This document shows positions 32,005 to 44,451 of a stretch of 64,000 nt of DNA, in pieces. Every line of letters starts with the position of its first letter. Position 1 is the stretch's first letter. Made by a program: the position numbers and the translations under genes. Under the pieces are notes generated by a model, which saw nothing but the letters and a program-made list of their open reading frames with translations, did not search any database and was not told the origin of the DNA. The DNA is from Diospyros lotus (lineage: Eukaryota > Streptophyta > Magnoliopsida > Ericales > Ebenaceae): NCBI RefSeq assembly GCF_014633365.1, contig NC_068343.1, positions 23,963,307 through 24,027,306 of the forward strand, given 5' to 3'.

Positions 32005-33119
32005 GTAAGTTGATGAATTCTATGTGCAATATGGGATTCATATATTTCCCCTCCCTCTAGGATTGTGCTTAGAAACAAAACAAGATAGCTGGTAGACTTT
32101 ACTCACAAGTGGAAAGGAAAGTCACTTGCTTGGATGTAATTGTAAATGGATCGTTCCCACCCCCATGACCATTAATAATTCAAATATCAAACTGAAACTT
32201 TGGCTCGTGTAGCCAGAGCCAGAAGGAATCTGAGAATTGTCATGTCCTTAACCCCCCCTTTGTATCCTATCACCATTTTCTTATTTAAAACATTGCAGTG
32301 CTTACGTATTGTGCGATGCTTCACTAACCCTTTGGTTCCATTTGAATTTTGAATTTTGGCTTTTGCTAGATTTCTGTAGCCCAAAATAACGCTATTTAAT
32401 TCAATTCTTGCTTTGCAGTTCTCTGTTCAAAGCTTTCTAGTATCCATGTGACTGTCCATTCCAAGTTCATTCTGAGATCCTCTCCTTCTGGTTTGATTTC
32501 TTGGGATTTGGAAATTTTACCCATCTTAATTCTACTTTGATGAAAAAAAGAATACAATAAATGTTGGGAATTTGAGACATACATTGTTGTTTTCTTATGT
32601 TAAGGATATCAAGAAAGATTATTTTTGTGGATTTTCTTTATAAATGAATCAGATGAATGGTTATTTCCACGTATAATATGTTTTGAAAATTATTCTCATG
32701 CATGATTGAGAACTTGTTTTGGCATGATATATGCTTTCAATTTTTCTACTTGATACACACACACACACACACACACACACATGAACAAATGACTTCAAAG
32801 CAATTTGAGAAGGCTGATTTGTGAAATTGTTTTCAGAAACTTGAAAAGATTCATTGATGTTTTTAACAAGTGTTATAAGTTGTTTTAGGACCATGTGAAA
32901 TCCCAGGGGTTACTCTAGCAACTAGAAATTAACTACAACTGAATTTTAGTTTCTCAACAAGAGGAGATGAGATTAGTATATTGGTATATGTCAATCACTC
33001 CAATGGGTATTTAGGGTGATAAACGAGACTGGTATATTGGGAAATACTAGGTTCCTTGGTACATTAATGGACCCAAGACTATATTGCCTATTCAGATATT
33101 AATTGTGATATGCTAACAG
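32005..33119. other. CACTA-1 interior without gene
   Basis: Intron-like, T-rich sequence with no supported frame. Includes an (AC)13 microsatellite at 32755-32780. The minus-strand frames here are short and featureless. Confidence 0.6.
32755..32780. repeat. (AC)13 microsatellite
   Basis: Uninterrupted acacac run of 26 nt. Confidence 0.95.
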
Positions 33120-36100
33120 ATGGCACCTAAGAGGCAGACTCGTTGGCCAATTGGATCCATGTCACGTAGTACAGATTCACACCACAATGATTCACAATCA
33201 GTTTCATCCCATCATCCAACTCCAAACCCAGTCCCGTCACATCCCCAGTATCCTGAAGAGGACTTGATCCACTCACAATCCAACCCCCAATACTCACATA
33301 ATCAGCAAGGTAAATACCAAAAATTTATTCAATATGCATAAATTATTATTATTTTCTAATTCAATGTGAAAATATTGTGTTATTATGTTTTAGCAGGTAC
33401 AAGCTCCATGTCATCTACTGCCAAGAAAGGAAGAGGAATGTCAAGACAAATTTCAAAGTGGGGAAATGAAAAGATTCATATTGAATTTGATGCTGAAGGA
33501 CAACCAATTGGGGAGATGGTAATTAAGTTGGAAACCCAATTAGGTGTGATGGTAAGGAGTATTGCTCCCCTTACATTTACTGATTGGAGATCACCAGGGA
33601 TGGAACCATATAAGGAGCGCATCTGGCAAGAGGTCTTGGTGAGTAAATAACATCTCCGATTCTTATCTATTTGACCCTAAACTTTTATACTCTAATAAGT
33701 GTATCATTGCAGGATAACACTGATGTGCCCACAACATGGAGATCAATTTGCTTGCAACATGCTTCCAAGAAGTGGAGAGAGTACAAAGCCACCTTGAAGA
33801 GGCATTATGATTGCCATGAGACAGATGCGGCTCGTCTATCAAAAATACCGCCTGGGGTGGACCCGGAACAATGGAAGGTTCTTGTGGAGTATTGGGGATG
33901 TGAGCAAACACAGGTATGTATGATTTATGTATGGTAGATATATCAAATGGATTCTCTATACCTAGTTCTAATATCATATTACAAGTAGGAACGTTGTGCG
34001 ACAAATCATGCCAATCGAGATAAGCAAAAGATGGGTCACACCAGTGGTAGGCGATCACATCCTCAGGTTAGACACCAGGTAAGAATAGAATGGATATTAC
34101 TTATATATATTTATTGATAATTTAATTAGTAATGCCTAAACTTTAAACATTTAATATATTTCATATCTTATATATGTTTTTAGATGACTATTGAAAGTGG
34201 AGATGAGCCAGATAGAATCAAGCTTTTTAAACAGACACACACCAAAAAGAGCGGAGAGATAGTAGACTCTACATCTTCATCTATAATCGTATGTATTTCT
34301 AAAATTTGAAAGTTGTAGATATATTTTATTTCTTTTATTTGTCGATTTATGTAACTAACTTGTGAAATGTTTCTTGAGGAACAAATGGATGAAAGGTTGT
34401 CACAAATACCTGTTGATGAACAAACCCCAGATTCGCTAGAGGATGTCTTTACTCAAATACTAGGCAAAGATGGGCATGGCAGGGTACGGATGGGAGGACT
34501 TGGAACATGCCCAACTAAAGTAAGACAAAGACAACAGTATCAAGTGCCTCAAGAACAGTATGACCAAATGCGTGCGCAAATTACTGCCGAACTAGAAGAA
34601 AAATTTCAAGCTCAAATCCAAAGTCAAGTTCAAATGCAAGTTCGTGCAATACTTGAGGCAATGGGACATACACCACCGGCTCGAGACAATACACCACAAC
34701 CGAGACAGGTATGTCGTTCCATTAGTGCATTTTGTGATTTAAAATTACATGTTTACTATATATATTAACTAAATTATTTTGAAATATAGCCATCCTCATG
34801 TGCTAGTGCTTCTGCCGCACATACAAGCACACCATCACCCGAAGATGAATGCGTTGGATTATCGACACCAGAATGTGGTCATCATTCAGAGGTAATTCGC
34901 TACCAAATAGTTAATATACTTCAAAATCAAATGCACTATTGATCTAGCCCAATTCCTTGCAAAAACCAAGCCTACCACTATTAAAACCCATTAACTTTCT
35001 ATCCCACAACCAAAACCTATTGATAGGGTTATTACTACTAACAAAGATGTCATATTCTTCTCTTTTTCTGGTTGAAATTTATATTTACTCATTTAGTGTT
35101 AATTATATTGGCTTTTGTGATTTATGGTAAAGTTACTCCGTCGTGATTTAAAACATTATTATAGGTAGGTTTAAATTGTGAAAATAATTCTTTTTGTACA
35201 AATACAAAAATACAAAAGAAAGATTACGTACAAATATAATTTTCTCCTGACTTGACCCCCCGACCCAAGAGAAAACTGCATATACCTTTTAATTTGGTGG
35301 CTAGAAAGATTACATAAAGCAGATAATTTGGTGTATTGAGATATTCCTTTTAATATGATTATTATTATTTATGGATAAAGAGAAAACTGCACATATATAT
35401 ATATATTGGGGTAGCTAGGTACTATTGGCATCAACTTCGTTTTAAAAATGTTCATAATTTAAGGGAGGTTAATCTAAAGATGGAAGGGCTGCTCATTTCA
35501 TTAGATTTTGTGTCAGAAATGCTGTGGAGGAGACAATATATAGTTCCCTGTCATGAGTGGGTAAAGGGACAAAGGAGGTGATAAGATGAATGCAAACTTA
35601 TTGGAGTTGGGAGTTGGAGTTGGACCACTACTGCTTATCAATTACAAAGTCTAGATCATTAAATCTCTGATACCATAAGCCAGCTCTGTTAAGCACAATT
35701 TTGCAAACCCCCCCAAGTTCAGTTAAACCATGAAGTATAACGATGCATAAAAAAGTAAGAATTTTCCTTAATCAGAGAAAATTAAAAAACAAATTCATTC
35801 TTGAAAAAAGCCTAACATAACTCAAATTACCACTCAGGGCTCCAAAAGAATGATGTAAAGAAACATCCAAATCCCAACATTCAATCACTTTTCCTCCCAT
35901 TCCTGTTTCCACCAAGCCTTTCCACACATTTTCTCGGCAAACAAACACAACAAACCCTTTTCTTTTATCTATTTATTTTTCATCTTGCCTCCAAACAGTC
36001 AAATACCACGGAGATCAAGGAAAAACCAACAACAAAATCATCAAAACCCATAATTAACTCACAGATCAAAGAAATGCCCAAGTCAAGAAAGACCCACAAT

Positions 36101-37308
36101 TCATTCTCGGTCAAACATCAATCCAGCCAACTCAGAACAAGAAAGAACTTACTTCCATGGATTTGCGGCGTCTCTAATCTTCCCTCCATCTCTCCCCCTG
36201 CAAAATCAACAAATCTCTGAAGCTTTCACAGTGCCGCATATGGAGAGAAAGCAATGAGAAGATTGAGAAGGGAAAGTTTAGAGAGAGAGAGAGAGAGACT
36301 TGAAAGAGCTTTAAATGTGCAAGGAAATGCCTTGTTAATATGTGTTTGGAAGGTGATAAGCAGGATAGAAAGTAGACAAATTTTTTATTATTTACTTAAG
36401 TTCATGCAAATGAGATCGGAAAACTTGATGTTTATGCTGCCTGATATAACAAGCTTCTCTACTATAATGTCAAACTTACATTAATTAAGGTGTTCGATTG
36501 TTATATGTAGGTTTCCTGCTAAAAATTATGTAACAGCCATTCAAGAATGGTGTGACAAATCTTAAGTTCAGCCCTTCTAATGCTTGAGTTGAGTATTTTC
36601 ATATCACATGATACACAGATCTTAAGTTCAGCCCTTCTAATGTGCCAAATTCACCTCAAGTTAACGATTAAGGGTCATTAGGCTTTAGGGGCCTGCTGTG
36701 AAGATTAAAGTACAGCCCAGGCTGATGAGAATGGAGCCGGGACTTGCAATTTGAGGCCCAAATACAAGATGGACTAATTTAATAGAATAGATATATGCGT
36801 AAAATATGTGCTTAAGCAGCTTTAAGAACTTCCCAGAGCTTTGCTTTTAGTTATCAATGGGCCATTCAAGAATGATAACACCTTGCTTTGTTATCATTCT
36901 CATGGATATTATATACTAAGTAATTTTTATTATTTTGTATGATATGACAGATTAATGAATTTGTTCACTTGATGAATGGACGAATACCTCGCTACATTGT
37001 TGCTGAGGCAATCATTGTGTCCATTGATCCGACCAAGTCTGTAGGGGGAGTAGAGCTATGTAATGAATTTGTTGAAATTAGTATTCAGAAAGTGCTGAAA
37101 CCTTTGTATCCATTGCCTCGACAATTTTCTGGGATGCGTGTCTTGAGGGATGCTAATAACAGTAAAACTACGATACCATGGAGGGTCTCAGATGTAAGTG
37201 TTTTTGTATATAGTTGTTATGCAATTTTAAACATGTTTTATGCAATTTCATAGTTAATGTACATACTTATAGATTTATTGTTTTTCAATGCAGGTCGAAA
37301 AAATATGA
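33120..37308 (+). CDS. CACTA accessory protein gene (En/Spm-type, Transposase_24-like), nine exons
   Basis: Predicted exons: 33120-33309, 33397-33638, 33713-33913, 33989-34078, 34184-34288, 34379-34708, 34790-34891, 36951-37193, 37294-37308. All introns have GT/AG borders, and the total is 1518 nt, a 505-residue frame without stops. Exons 2-5 carry blocks usual for plant Ptta/En/Spm proteins: a W-x2-I/V-x9-KKWREYK-type segment, a CxxNxxNRxKQKxxHTSGR-type block and KLFKQTHTKKSGEIVD. Exon 6 is a Gln-rich probable coiled coil (EQYDQMRAQ onward). Exon 8 holds NGRIPRYIVAEAIIVSIDP, like the C-terminal domain of this family. The role of such proteins is binding of subterminal repeats (TNPA-like); that is from family knowledge. 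Seven of eight introns lie at phase 0. Intron 7 is unusually long (2059 nt). Exon 9 is only five codons and the least certain. Confidence 0.75.
36153..36310 (-). pseudogene. Host-like 5' gene end captured in antisense in CACTA-1
   Basis: On the minus strand: a CT-rich leader (ctctctct from 36298), an acceptor-like gattttgcag, then an exon at 36197-36153 with ATG at 36189 encoding MEGRLETPQIHG, ending at a donor-like gtaagtt. Parent gene not recognised. The exon has good borders on both sides and a leader like that of a plant gene, but it is short. Confidence 0.35.
36254..36484 (+). other. Short open frame, probably spurious
   Basis: A 76-codon frame starting in an AG-rich run (the reverse of the CT-rich leader above). 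No domain, no splice support, inside a predicted intron. Confidence 0.15.
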
Positions 37309-37507
37309 TATGTAATTTTGGTTGGAGCATGGTGGTGTAATCAAGGGTTATCTGAGGTCATTTGGACATATTTTAGTTTAGGGTTGATTTGTATGTGCAA
37401 AAATGATATTGTATAATGAGACGAGACAAGATTGATCTTTTAAAATTGTTGGTGGTTTTTTTGTTATACAGGTTTTGATTGCATTTGATTAATATGTACA
37501 TTTTTTT

Positions 37508-37868
37508 TTGCGGCGGTTCACCTTTGCCAGCGGTTTAAAAACCGCCGGTAAAGTTTAATTTTCACTTTTTTCGGCGGTTTAAAAACCGCCGGCAAATGAA
37601 AAAATTTGCCGGCGGTTTTGAACCGCTGGCAAAGTGAATTTTCCTTTGCCGGCAGTTTAAAACCGCCGGTAATAATATCATTACCGGCGGTTTAGAAACC
37701 GCAGGCAAATATTTTACTTTGCCGGCGAATTTCAGTAACCGCCGGGAATTATTATTTTTACCCGGTAATATTTTCCGACGGACGTATTTCCGGCAGAGAA
37801 AATTACCGCCGGTAAAAATTTTACCGGCGATTTTTTTACTTTTTCCGGCAGTTTTTTAACCGCCGAAA
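37508..37868. repeat. CACTA-1 right subterminal repeats
   Basis: At least ten ggcggttt / aaaccgcc words in both orientations, many paired as hairpins around gccggcaaa-type spacers. More extensive than the left array. Confidence 0.88.
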
Positions 37869-37897
37869 AAAATCAAATCTCTTGTAGTGAGCAATGT

Positions 37898-37912
37898 TTA
37901 AGTTGGGGGGTA
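37898..37912 (+). promoter_or_regulatory. Terminal polypurine tract of element A
   Basis: tttaagttggggggta directly before the 3' LTR. CACTA-1 ends 8 nt upstream (37889), so the tract itself was left intact. Confidence 0.88.
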
Positions 37913-39728
37913 TGATTAGTGGTTGATTTTATAAAAATTTTGTTATAATTATACCCTTATTTTGATTTTAAAAATGGTTTAAATTAGATATTAATATATA
38001 TTTTATGGTTATATGTAAGTTTAAATTGAAAAATGAATGAAATGAAATTTTAAATTAAAATTTAATAATAATAATAATAATATATAAAATTATATATAAT
38101 ACATATACATCATTATATGCATGCATGTAATATATATATATATATATATATAATATAATCTAATATATATATATGTGCCATGTATAATACATATATATAA
38201 TATATAATTTATTAATAACATTAAATTATTATTTTTTTTTAGGCATAAAGAATTCAAGCCCATGAAGACTTAAAGTCCATGAAGAATTCAAACCCATGAA
38301 GAATTCAAGCCCATGAAGAATTAAGGTCCAATTTGAGCAACCCATGGAAGATATTATTTGGAGAAGGCCCAAAGATTATTTTTAATCCTAATGAAGATTA
38401 AAAAACCAATTTATAAAAATCTATTTTTATTTTTTATGTGAGAGCTTTATTAGGTGTGTTTTTTAGCTAAAATCCATTTAACTATTAGGTGGATATTATA
38501 GCTAAAATCCATTTAACTTTATGAGTGCTTTATTAGGTATGTATTTTAGCTAAAATCCATTTAATATTAGATGTGTATTATAGCTAAAATCCATTTAACT
38601 TTAAGTGTGTGAGTGCCCATTAAATATAATTATGTCTAATTGAATAATTGAAATTGTGTGGTTTGTATTGCATCTTGTGGCTTATAAATAGTTCACTTGA
38701 TTGCATTTGTAAGTGTGATTATTATTCTTGAATCAAAGTTTAGTTGTTTCCTTATAATTATCTCTTTGTGAATTGTTCTTGTTCTTTCCCCTTTTCTTTA
38801 GTATTCTCTCTTGTGATCTTACTTCCTTCCTTTCTTCTTTTAAATTCTTATGTCATTTATTATTACTTTATTATTCACCGGCTAAATGGCCGGTTAGTTT
38901 ATGCCTTTAAATTTCTGTAATTTTAATTCTTGTCATTTAAATTCTGTTATTTAAATTACGTCATTTAAATTCATGTCAATTAACTTTTAAATGGAAATGA
39001 GTAGCTAAATCTAATCTTGGGTTAAGGCAAGGACAGTGTCCAACGCCAATGATTCCCAAAGAAAGCTGCGCTTTAAATGAGTAACATTAATTTAAATTTC
39101 AGTATAAGTGTATCTTAATTATTGAGAAATCACTAGGTTTGGATTGGAGCGTAAGCCTAACTTAGAGCTTTCATGTCACGCATGAGAGTTATTAGAACTG
39201 GAAACGCTATCATACCCAAACCCGGATGATTAATTTAGTTGTCTTGTATATTAATTGTAATTGGATTTATGGTAGTTGCTTAAATTGGAATCTCACATAA
39301 CAAACCCTCATATCTGAAATTAAATTAATGTTACTAACCTTATTTGTTAAAATTTGGGAATCAACGGGTTGACACTGAAATTGTCTTAATTCAAGTACTA
39401 TCCAATTTTATATTCTCACTTTAAGTATTTATTTCAATTACTATCTTAATTTATTTCCTAGTATCTGTTGTTTAAAAAACCATAAAAAAACCTTGTTGCC
39501 AATTTATCCAAATGCGTGTGTGCTTGTGTGTGACATTCTTTTTATTTTGCCATAAATAAATCTCTCAGTGGACGACCTGGACTCATTCAAAAAATATAAA
39601 TTTAAATTTGGACTACAACTGCACTCGTACACTGACGAGTATAAACCTCTCACCTAAATAAAGAAAAAAATATAAAATTTTTATTGTGTTTTGTTTTGTG
39701 TTTTAATTGCAGGGTGGGAGTGCAGCCA
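37913..39728 (+). mobile_element. 3' LTR of element A (1816 bp)
   Basis: About 100 bp shorter than the 5' LTR: it has one 70-bp unit instead of two and lacks a stretch near 39298. It also carries a long (TA)n run near 38128-38150. Followed by TSD atacg. Confidence 0.95.
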
Positions 39729-39733
39729 ATACG

Positions 39734-41244
39734 TACACACAAAACTCAAGACAATGCCACATTTCACAACTCAATGCATCATATAAACAACAGTTTTATA
39801 AAATGCAATGCACAATTTCAAAACATTTAAGGACGAACCTCCCTCATAAACCAACCATCACCGGTTACCGTTTTAATGCACAAAACCATTTTGCATGAAA
39901 TCTCCACATGTTCAGATAGGACAAGCACAATAGATCAAGTTTTGGGGGCGAACACTCATCTTGAACGAAACTCAGAACACTTCGAATCTTGTGCCCAACC
40001 TCGACTTTTGTGTAACTCCTCAAGTCTTTTGACCAAACCACCTCCTTACATGCCCTCACGTGCTGCTCAAGTGCTCTACGCGTGTGATGTTTTACGTATG
40101 CTTAAAAAGCCCTCTATCCACTAAACCTGAAGCACTCTTGTCTGGCACGAACTTCTCACAATTTCGAATGAGAAACCTTTGGCCATGAACCCCTATTTAT
40201 AGGTTTTGGAAACTCAGCCACCAAGAAACATATATTCTGTAATCATTTCAAATCTTCCAAAATCTTTTACAATCATTCCAAATCTTCTAAATATCTTCTG
40301 CAATCATTGTAAATCTTTCAAGATATTGTATAATCATTACCAAATCTTTTAAGATATTCCGCAATCATTCCAAATCTTCTAAGATTTTATATAATTATTA
40401 CCAAATCTTCTAAGATATTTTGCAATCATTCTAAATCTTCTACGATTTTATATAATCATTACCAAATCTTATAAGATATTCTGCAATCATTCTAAATCTT
40501 TTAATATATTATATAATCATTGATATCCGAATCAAATCTTTATCCAAATCAAATCATATCCAACAAAATCTTATCCAAATCTTATCTTATCCAATCAAAT
40601 CTTATCCTTAAAGTTATCATGAGCCTTCATTTTATCTCTAACGTCATCATGAGCCTTCATCCTTATCTCTAAAGTCATTTATGAGATTTTTCCTGAATCT
40701 CCCAAATGCCCCTAGTAAAAAGTTTCAATAATTATACTTTGGCCCGAACTTTTGGATAATTGCACTTAGACCCTTTTCAACATGGTCCTCGGAGTAATTT
40801 TTAATTACATTTTAGTCCCTGAAGAATGGGTTAATTATACTAATACCCCTGATTTTTAGGTAAATTACACTTTTACCCGAATCTCAAAAATTACAATTTT
40901 ACCCTTGGCTCAGAAATTAAACTTTTATCTCCAAACATCCATAATCCCTTAAAACATCCTATTTCCTTAAGTATTTGAATCTAAAAATCTCGAGCATTAC
41001 ATCCGTTACGATCATTCGATTTTCTCAACCTGATAGATAGTTGTACCGAAAACTGTTTCCGATCCCATTTCTTTCATCACCAAAAATCATAACTGAAATC
41101 ACTCGTCAATACTATACCATTTTCCTTGGCTATCTAGGGTCCGGGGTACTCCCTTCGTCTAATTCGACAATTATTTAACTAAATTCTCAAACTAATTTTC
41201 AGTTCTTTGAACTTACTTGACACTTTGCAACATGGGGTATTACA
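39734..41244 (-). mobile_element. Solo LTR 2, right part
   Basis: Continues 4682-5717 and ends catggggtattaca at 41244, followed by TSD cttgg. Its last 250 bp resemble the end of solo LTR 1 (gtaccgaaaactgtt, atctagggtccgggg), confirming one LTR superfamily. The frames at 39707-40124 are by-products; none has a domain. Confidence 0.9.
40230..40520. repeat. Degenerate tandem repeat, units of about 30-35 bp (caatcattccaaatcttctaagat)
   Basis: About eight irregular units built on aatcatt(c/a)caaatctt followed by taagatatt, within solo LTR 2. Looks array-like but has no unique spacers. Confidence 0.75.
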
Positions 41245-41249
41245 CTTGG

Positions 41250-41295
41250 GCTTCTAAAATGCCTTTGCGGGAAACACGTACTATCCACCGCAACA
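41250..41295 (-). other. Probable residue of the old chromovirus
   Basis: By TSD logic this is the sequence that adjoined 4681 before solo LTR 2 inserted. It is too short and degraded to translate convincingly. Confidence 0.4.
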
Positions 41296-42898
41296 AAAAC
41301 AAATATTAACGACCAAAAATTAACAACAACATTAGTTTTGGTCTTTAATGTAGTACTATTAACGACTAAATATAAATCTCGTCATTATAAGATAACTTTT
41401 GATGACAAGCAAAATAAGTTATCGTTAATATACCATTTTTCCCGTCGTCGATGACTAAATTTTTTAATATAACCATAAAATAATAAAAAAATCATCGGGC
41501 ATGAAATTAAACACTACATTTGAAAAATAAATAAAAAGTTTAAAAATCATAATATTATTAAAAAAAAATTATTTTAAATTTTAGAAATCATAATATGAAA
41601 AAATATCGAGGGATTACATTATATAAAATAGAGTCTAGGAACTATCTTGTCAATCTATTTTTCTCTATAAATAGGAGAATTTTTTGTTAAGCTAAAAAGT
41701 TTAAAAACCATAATATATGGATGACATTGCATCTTATATTTAATAACAATATCATATATTACTATCAATATATAGACATTGTAACACAATTAAATGTACA
41801 ATTAAGTCATTCATAATAAACAATTAGAGAAGTGACATGTGTTATTCTTGTTAAAAAATTAAAAAAATATAAAAAAATATTTATTTAATATATTTAGGTA
41901 GTGTTTGTTAAAATGATCAGAATAAAGGAGTATCAATATAAGTTCGGAATGGTTTTTGGATGAAAATATGGAATGATTTTCCCCCTTAATAGTTATACTA
42001 TAAAAAAAATTATAGGGGGTTAATTTTTATTTTTGAAGTTTAAGTGTTATGTATAATCCAAATTCCTCTCTCGAGATTTATCCTAAGTGTGGTGGAAGTT
42101 TTGGATTTTTATTTTTTAAATTATTTTTGTGAAACTCGAGATTTACTCTAGTAATTTGTAGATGTTTTGCAAATTTCATTTAATATAATTTTATTTATAG
42201 AAAAAAATTAATTATTTGAGATAACAAACTATTAATAAAAAATTTAATATATCAAACGAATTTATTATAATTATTAGATTTATAATATAATTATATTTTT
42301 AAATAAATATTAATTTAAAATACAATAAATTAAATTAGTTAATAATAAGATTTTATTTAAATTATTTTATTTTTATTAATTAAATAATTATTAATATTAT
42401 TTTTATAAATTATATATTATTTTTTATTTAATTATTAAATATTAAAAAAACCAAATAAATTGAAGAGGCGGGAATCTACCTCGCCTCTTTCTTGCCACCC
42501 TTTCCCCCAAAAATCCCTAAGTCCCCAAACCTCCCCTAAATCCCCAAGTCCTCTCTTTCTGGCTCTCTAGCTTGCCCTCGCTGTCTCGCTCTCGCTCACT
42601 ACTCGCCTTCGCTCTGGCTCTCTCGCCCTCCTCATTCTTTCCCAGCCCCCCAAAAAACCCTTATTCTCTCTGCGTCTCCCTCTTTCCCACCCTTTGCCCT
42701 CTCCCTCGCTCATTGCATCCCCCTCGCTCTTGCCTCTCGTGGCTCACCCTTGCCTTCGCTCTCGCTTTCGCCCTTGCTCTCCCTCTCACCTCTCGCGGCT
42801 TACCCTTGGCCTCACAATCGCCCTCGACCTTGCTCTCGCAGCTCACCTGCTGCCTCACCATCTCCCTCGCTCTCGCTCACTAGCTCGGCCTCGCCCTC
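41296..42898 (+). mobile_element. DNA-transposon-like sequence with CT-rich leader (left of element C)
   Basis: 41300-41460 has repeated (aa)cgac(g/t)a words in both orientations (ttaacgacc, gttaatacc, cgtcgtcgatgac), like subterminal repeats of CACTA-type elements. AT-rich filler follows to 42460, then a short inverted repeat aagaggcg/cgcctctt (42465-42490) and a CT-rich leader to 42898. The leader continues after element C at 52743 and leads to phosphofructokinase exons. No terminus could be read, so the class is tentative. The frames at 42572-42924 are low-complexity. Confidence 0.4.
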
Positions 42899-44433
42899 TG
42901 ATGTGTGATTTTATGAATAATTAATTCGAGCAAGTGTAAGTGTACCCTAGTCAAATATGCAAATAGTGATGAAAGGATGTCGATCCCACGAGGACTAGAT
43001 CACAATACCAAAACAATTTTGACTTAACCTAAGTTGAACTAATTAATTAATCGGATGAAGAAAAATAAAAATAAATGAAAAACTGAATTCTTTGGGAGAA
43101 AGATTAATTAATAAATGCACTAGGGTTTAAATTTCATTTAATCTAGGTTATGTAATTATTTATTCAACCCGATTCAAAACCACAAATACCCTTACAGTAT
43201 TTTATAATTATTTGCATGTGATGGTGGATTTCCCTCAATTAATTAATAAGCTCTCTCAAGTCATATTAATCCTTTATTAATTTAATTTCATTGTCAGATT
43301 TCTGAGTAGATATCAATGAAATAAATAAGCATTAAGTTCTTTGGAAACCTCTAATCTCGGAAGGGGACTTGACTCACTAAGCTTCCTTGATTCCCACACA
43401 TGAGCTAATCATCTTTCGATCTCATAGTCAAACATGTGATTTTTATTGCCTATAAATCTAATTTATAACAATCCTTTAGTCAGTCATGCATAAATCATTA
43501 AATCATTAAAAGGTGGCCAATCTTTTAAAGCATTAAACGCAACAATATAAATTTCTCATGCAAATAATAATCGGGTTTTGAATCAAATTAAACAAATAAT
43601 CACATAATCCCAAATTTAAAATCCATTCAAACCCTAACTAAAACAATTTAACTAGACATTATTAAAATAAAAATAAAAACTGAAATTGAATGGAGAAAGA
43701 AGTTCCCTACCCAAATCTGAAACAGATCTGGGTGCGACTGTTGCTGGATGTGAGGCGTCCCTGTGCGCGAGTTGTGCGTGAGACGTTTCTTCAATTTCTC
43801 CTTCCGTGTGTCGTCCCCAGCAGCCTCCAATCTTTCCTCACTGTCCCTCAATGCTTGGCTGCTGCTTCAATTTAATCTTTTTTTCACTGTGCGCCGCTTC
43901 CAAGCCTTCTCCAATTCTTACTTCTTCAAACATTATAATAATATATATATAATGGACATGGAGCCCTAGCCAAGTCTAATTCACGCCACTGTTTTGAACT
44001 TATTTAATAATATATATATATGTAAAGATGCACATGGCATTCACGCCATTTGTTAATATATATATTATATATAATAGTTATCTTATTATAATATTATATA
44101 TATAAATAATATAAGATAAAATATAATATATATTATAATTTAATATATAATATAATAAATAATATTTAATATATTGTAACTTTAATTATATTATAATATT
44201 AATTATTTAAAATATTTATTTATTTTTTAATTTATAATATTAATTTTAAAATTAATTTTATAATATTTTTTTCTTTTTACGCCCAAATCTTCGAATTTAT
44301 TTCCTTTGCTGGATTCCTACAAAATAAGATTAAAATAATGTAAAATCCATATAAACATATATTTATGTAGGAAAATTAACATAAGGTTAAGATAAAAATT
44401 AAATAAAAATGTATAAACAATTAAGCCCTATCA
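42899..44433 (-). mobile_element. 3' LTR of element C (1535 bp)
   Basis: Minus strand TGATAGGGC...CACACATCA. Very AT-rich palindromic stretch at 44000-44260. The short frames at 43648-43969 recur in the other LTR but have no domain. Confidence 0.94.
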
Positions 44434-44451
44434 AATATCCCCACACTTAAC
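44434..44451 (-). promoter_or_regulatory. Polypurine tract of element C
   Basis: Minus-strand gttaagtgtggggatatt directly before the 3' LTR. Confidence 0.75.

Larger units (their letters stand above)
34892..36950. other. Long intron 7 of the CACTA-1 accessory gene
   Basis: 2059 nt between gtaatt and gatatgacag. Contains, on the opposite strand, what looks like the 5' end of another gene (36153-36310). Elsewhere nothing supported. Confidence 0.55.
17296..37889 (+). mobile_element. CACTA-1 (En/Spm-type DNA transposon), TSD agc
   Basis: Begins CACTACAGGAAAA (17296) and ends ...ctcttgtagtg (37889), with the 3-bp duplication agc at 17293-17295 and 37890-37892. Element B provides the empty site: its 29893-29915 reads through ctagcaatgtttaagttggg without interruption. 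Subterminal arrays of ggcggttt/aaaccgcc lie at both ends. Net size without element B and its TSD is 6769 bp. It carries one intact accessory gene (33120-37308) and host-like exon fragments but no main transposase with a DDE domain, so it is probably non-autonomous. Confidence 0.95.
5718..39728 (+). mobile_element. Element A: Athila-like Ty3/gypsy retrotransposon with LOG cargo, TSD atacg
   Basis: LTRs 5718-7634 and 37913-39728 (TGATTAGTGG...GCAGCCA) are flanked by atacg at 5713-5717 and 39729-39733. Order: 5' LTR, tRNA-Asp-type primer site, gag-pol, internal polypurine-like tract, LOG cassette, terminal polypurine tract, 3' LTR. The 34,011-bp span includes CACTA-1; without it and its 3-bp TSD the element is 13,414 bp. 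It is older than element B: its two LTRs differ by indels, its gag-pol has many stops and a reverse-transcriptase deletion, and it was already in place when CACTA-1 and then B arrived. Assignment to the Athila lineage rests on the primer site and on the DLGAS protease and IN/RT wording. Confidence 0.95.

Noticed and set aside
40230..40520. Regularly spaced repeats that look array-like, as in CRISPR
   Set aside because: Units are degenerate, contiguous, without unique spacers, and lie in a plant LTR. The same applies to the catgaag arrays.
42572..42924. Overlapping frames in the CT-rich leader left of element C
   Set aside because: Low-complexity leader read in several frames; interrupted by element C.
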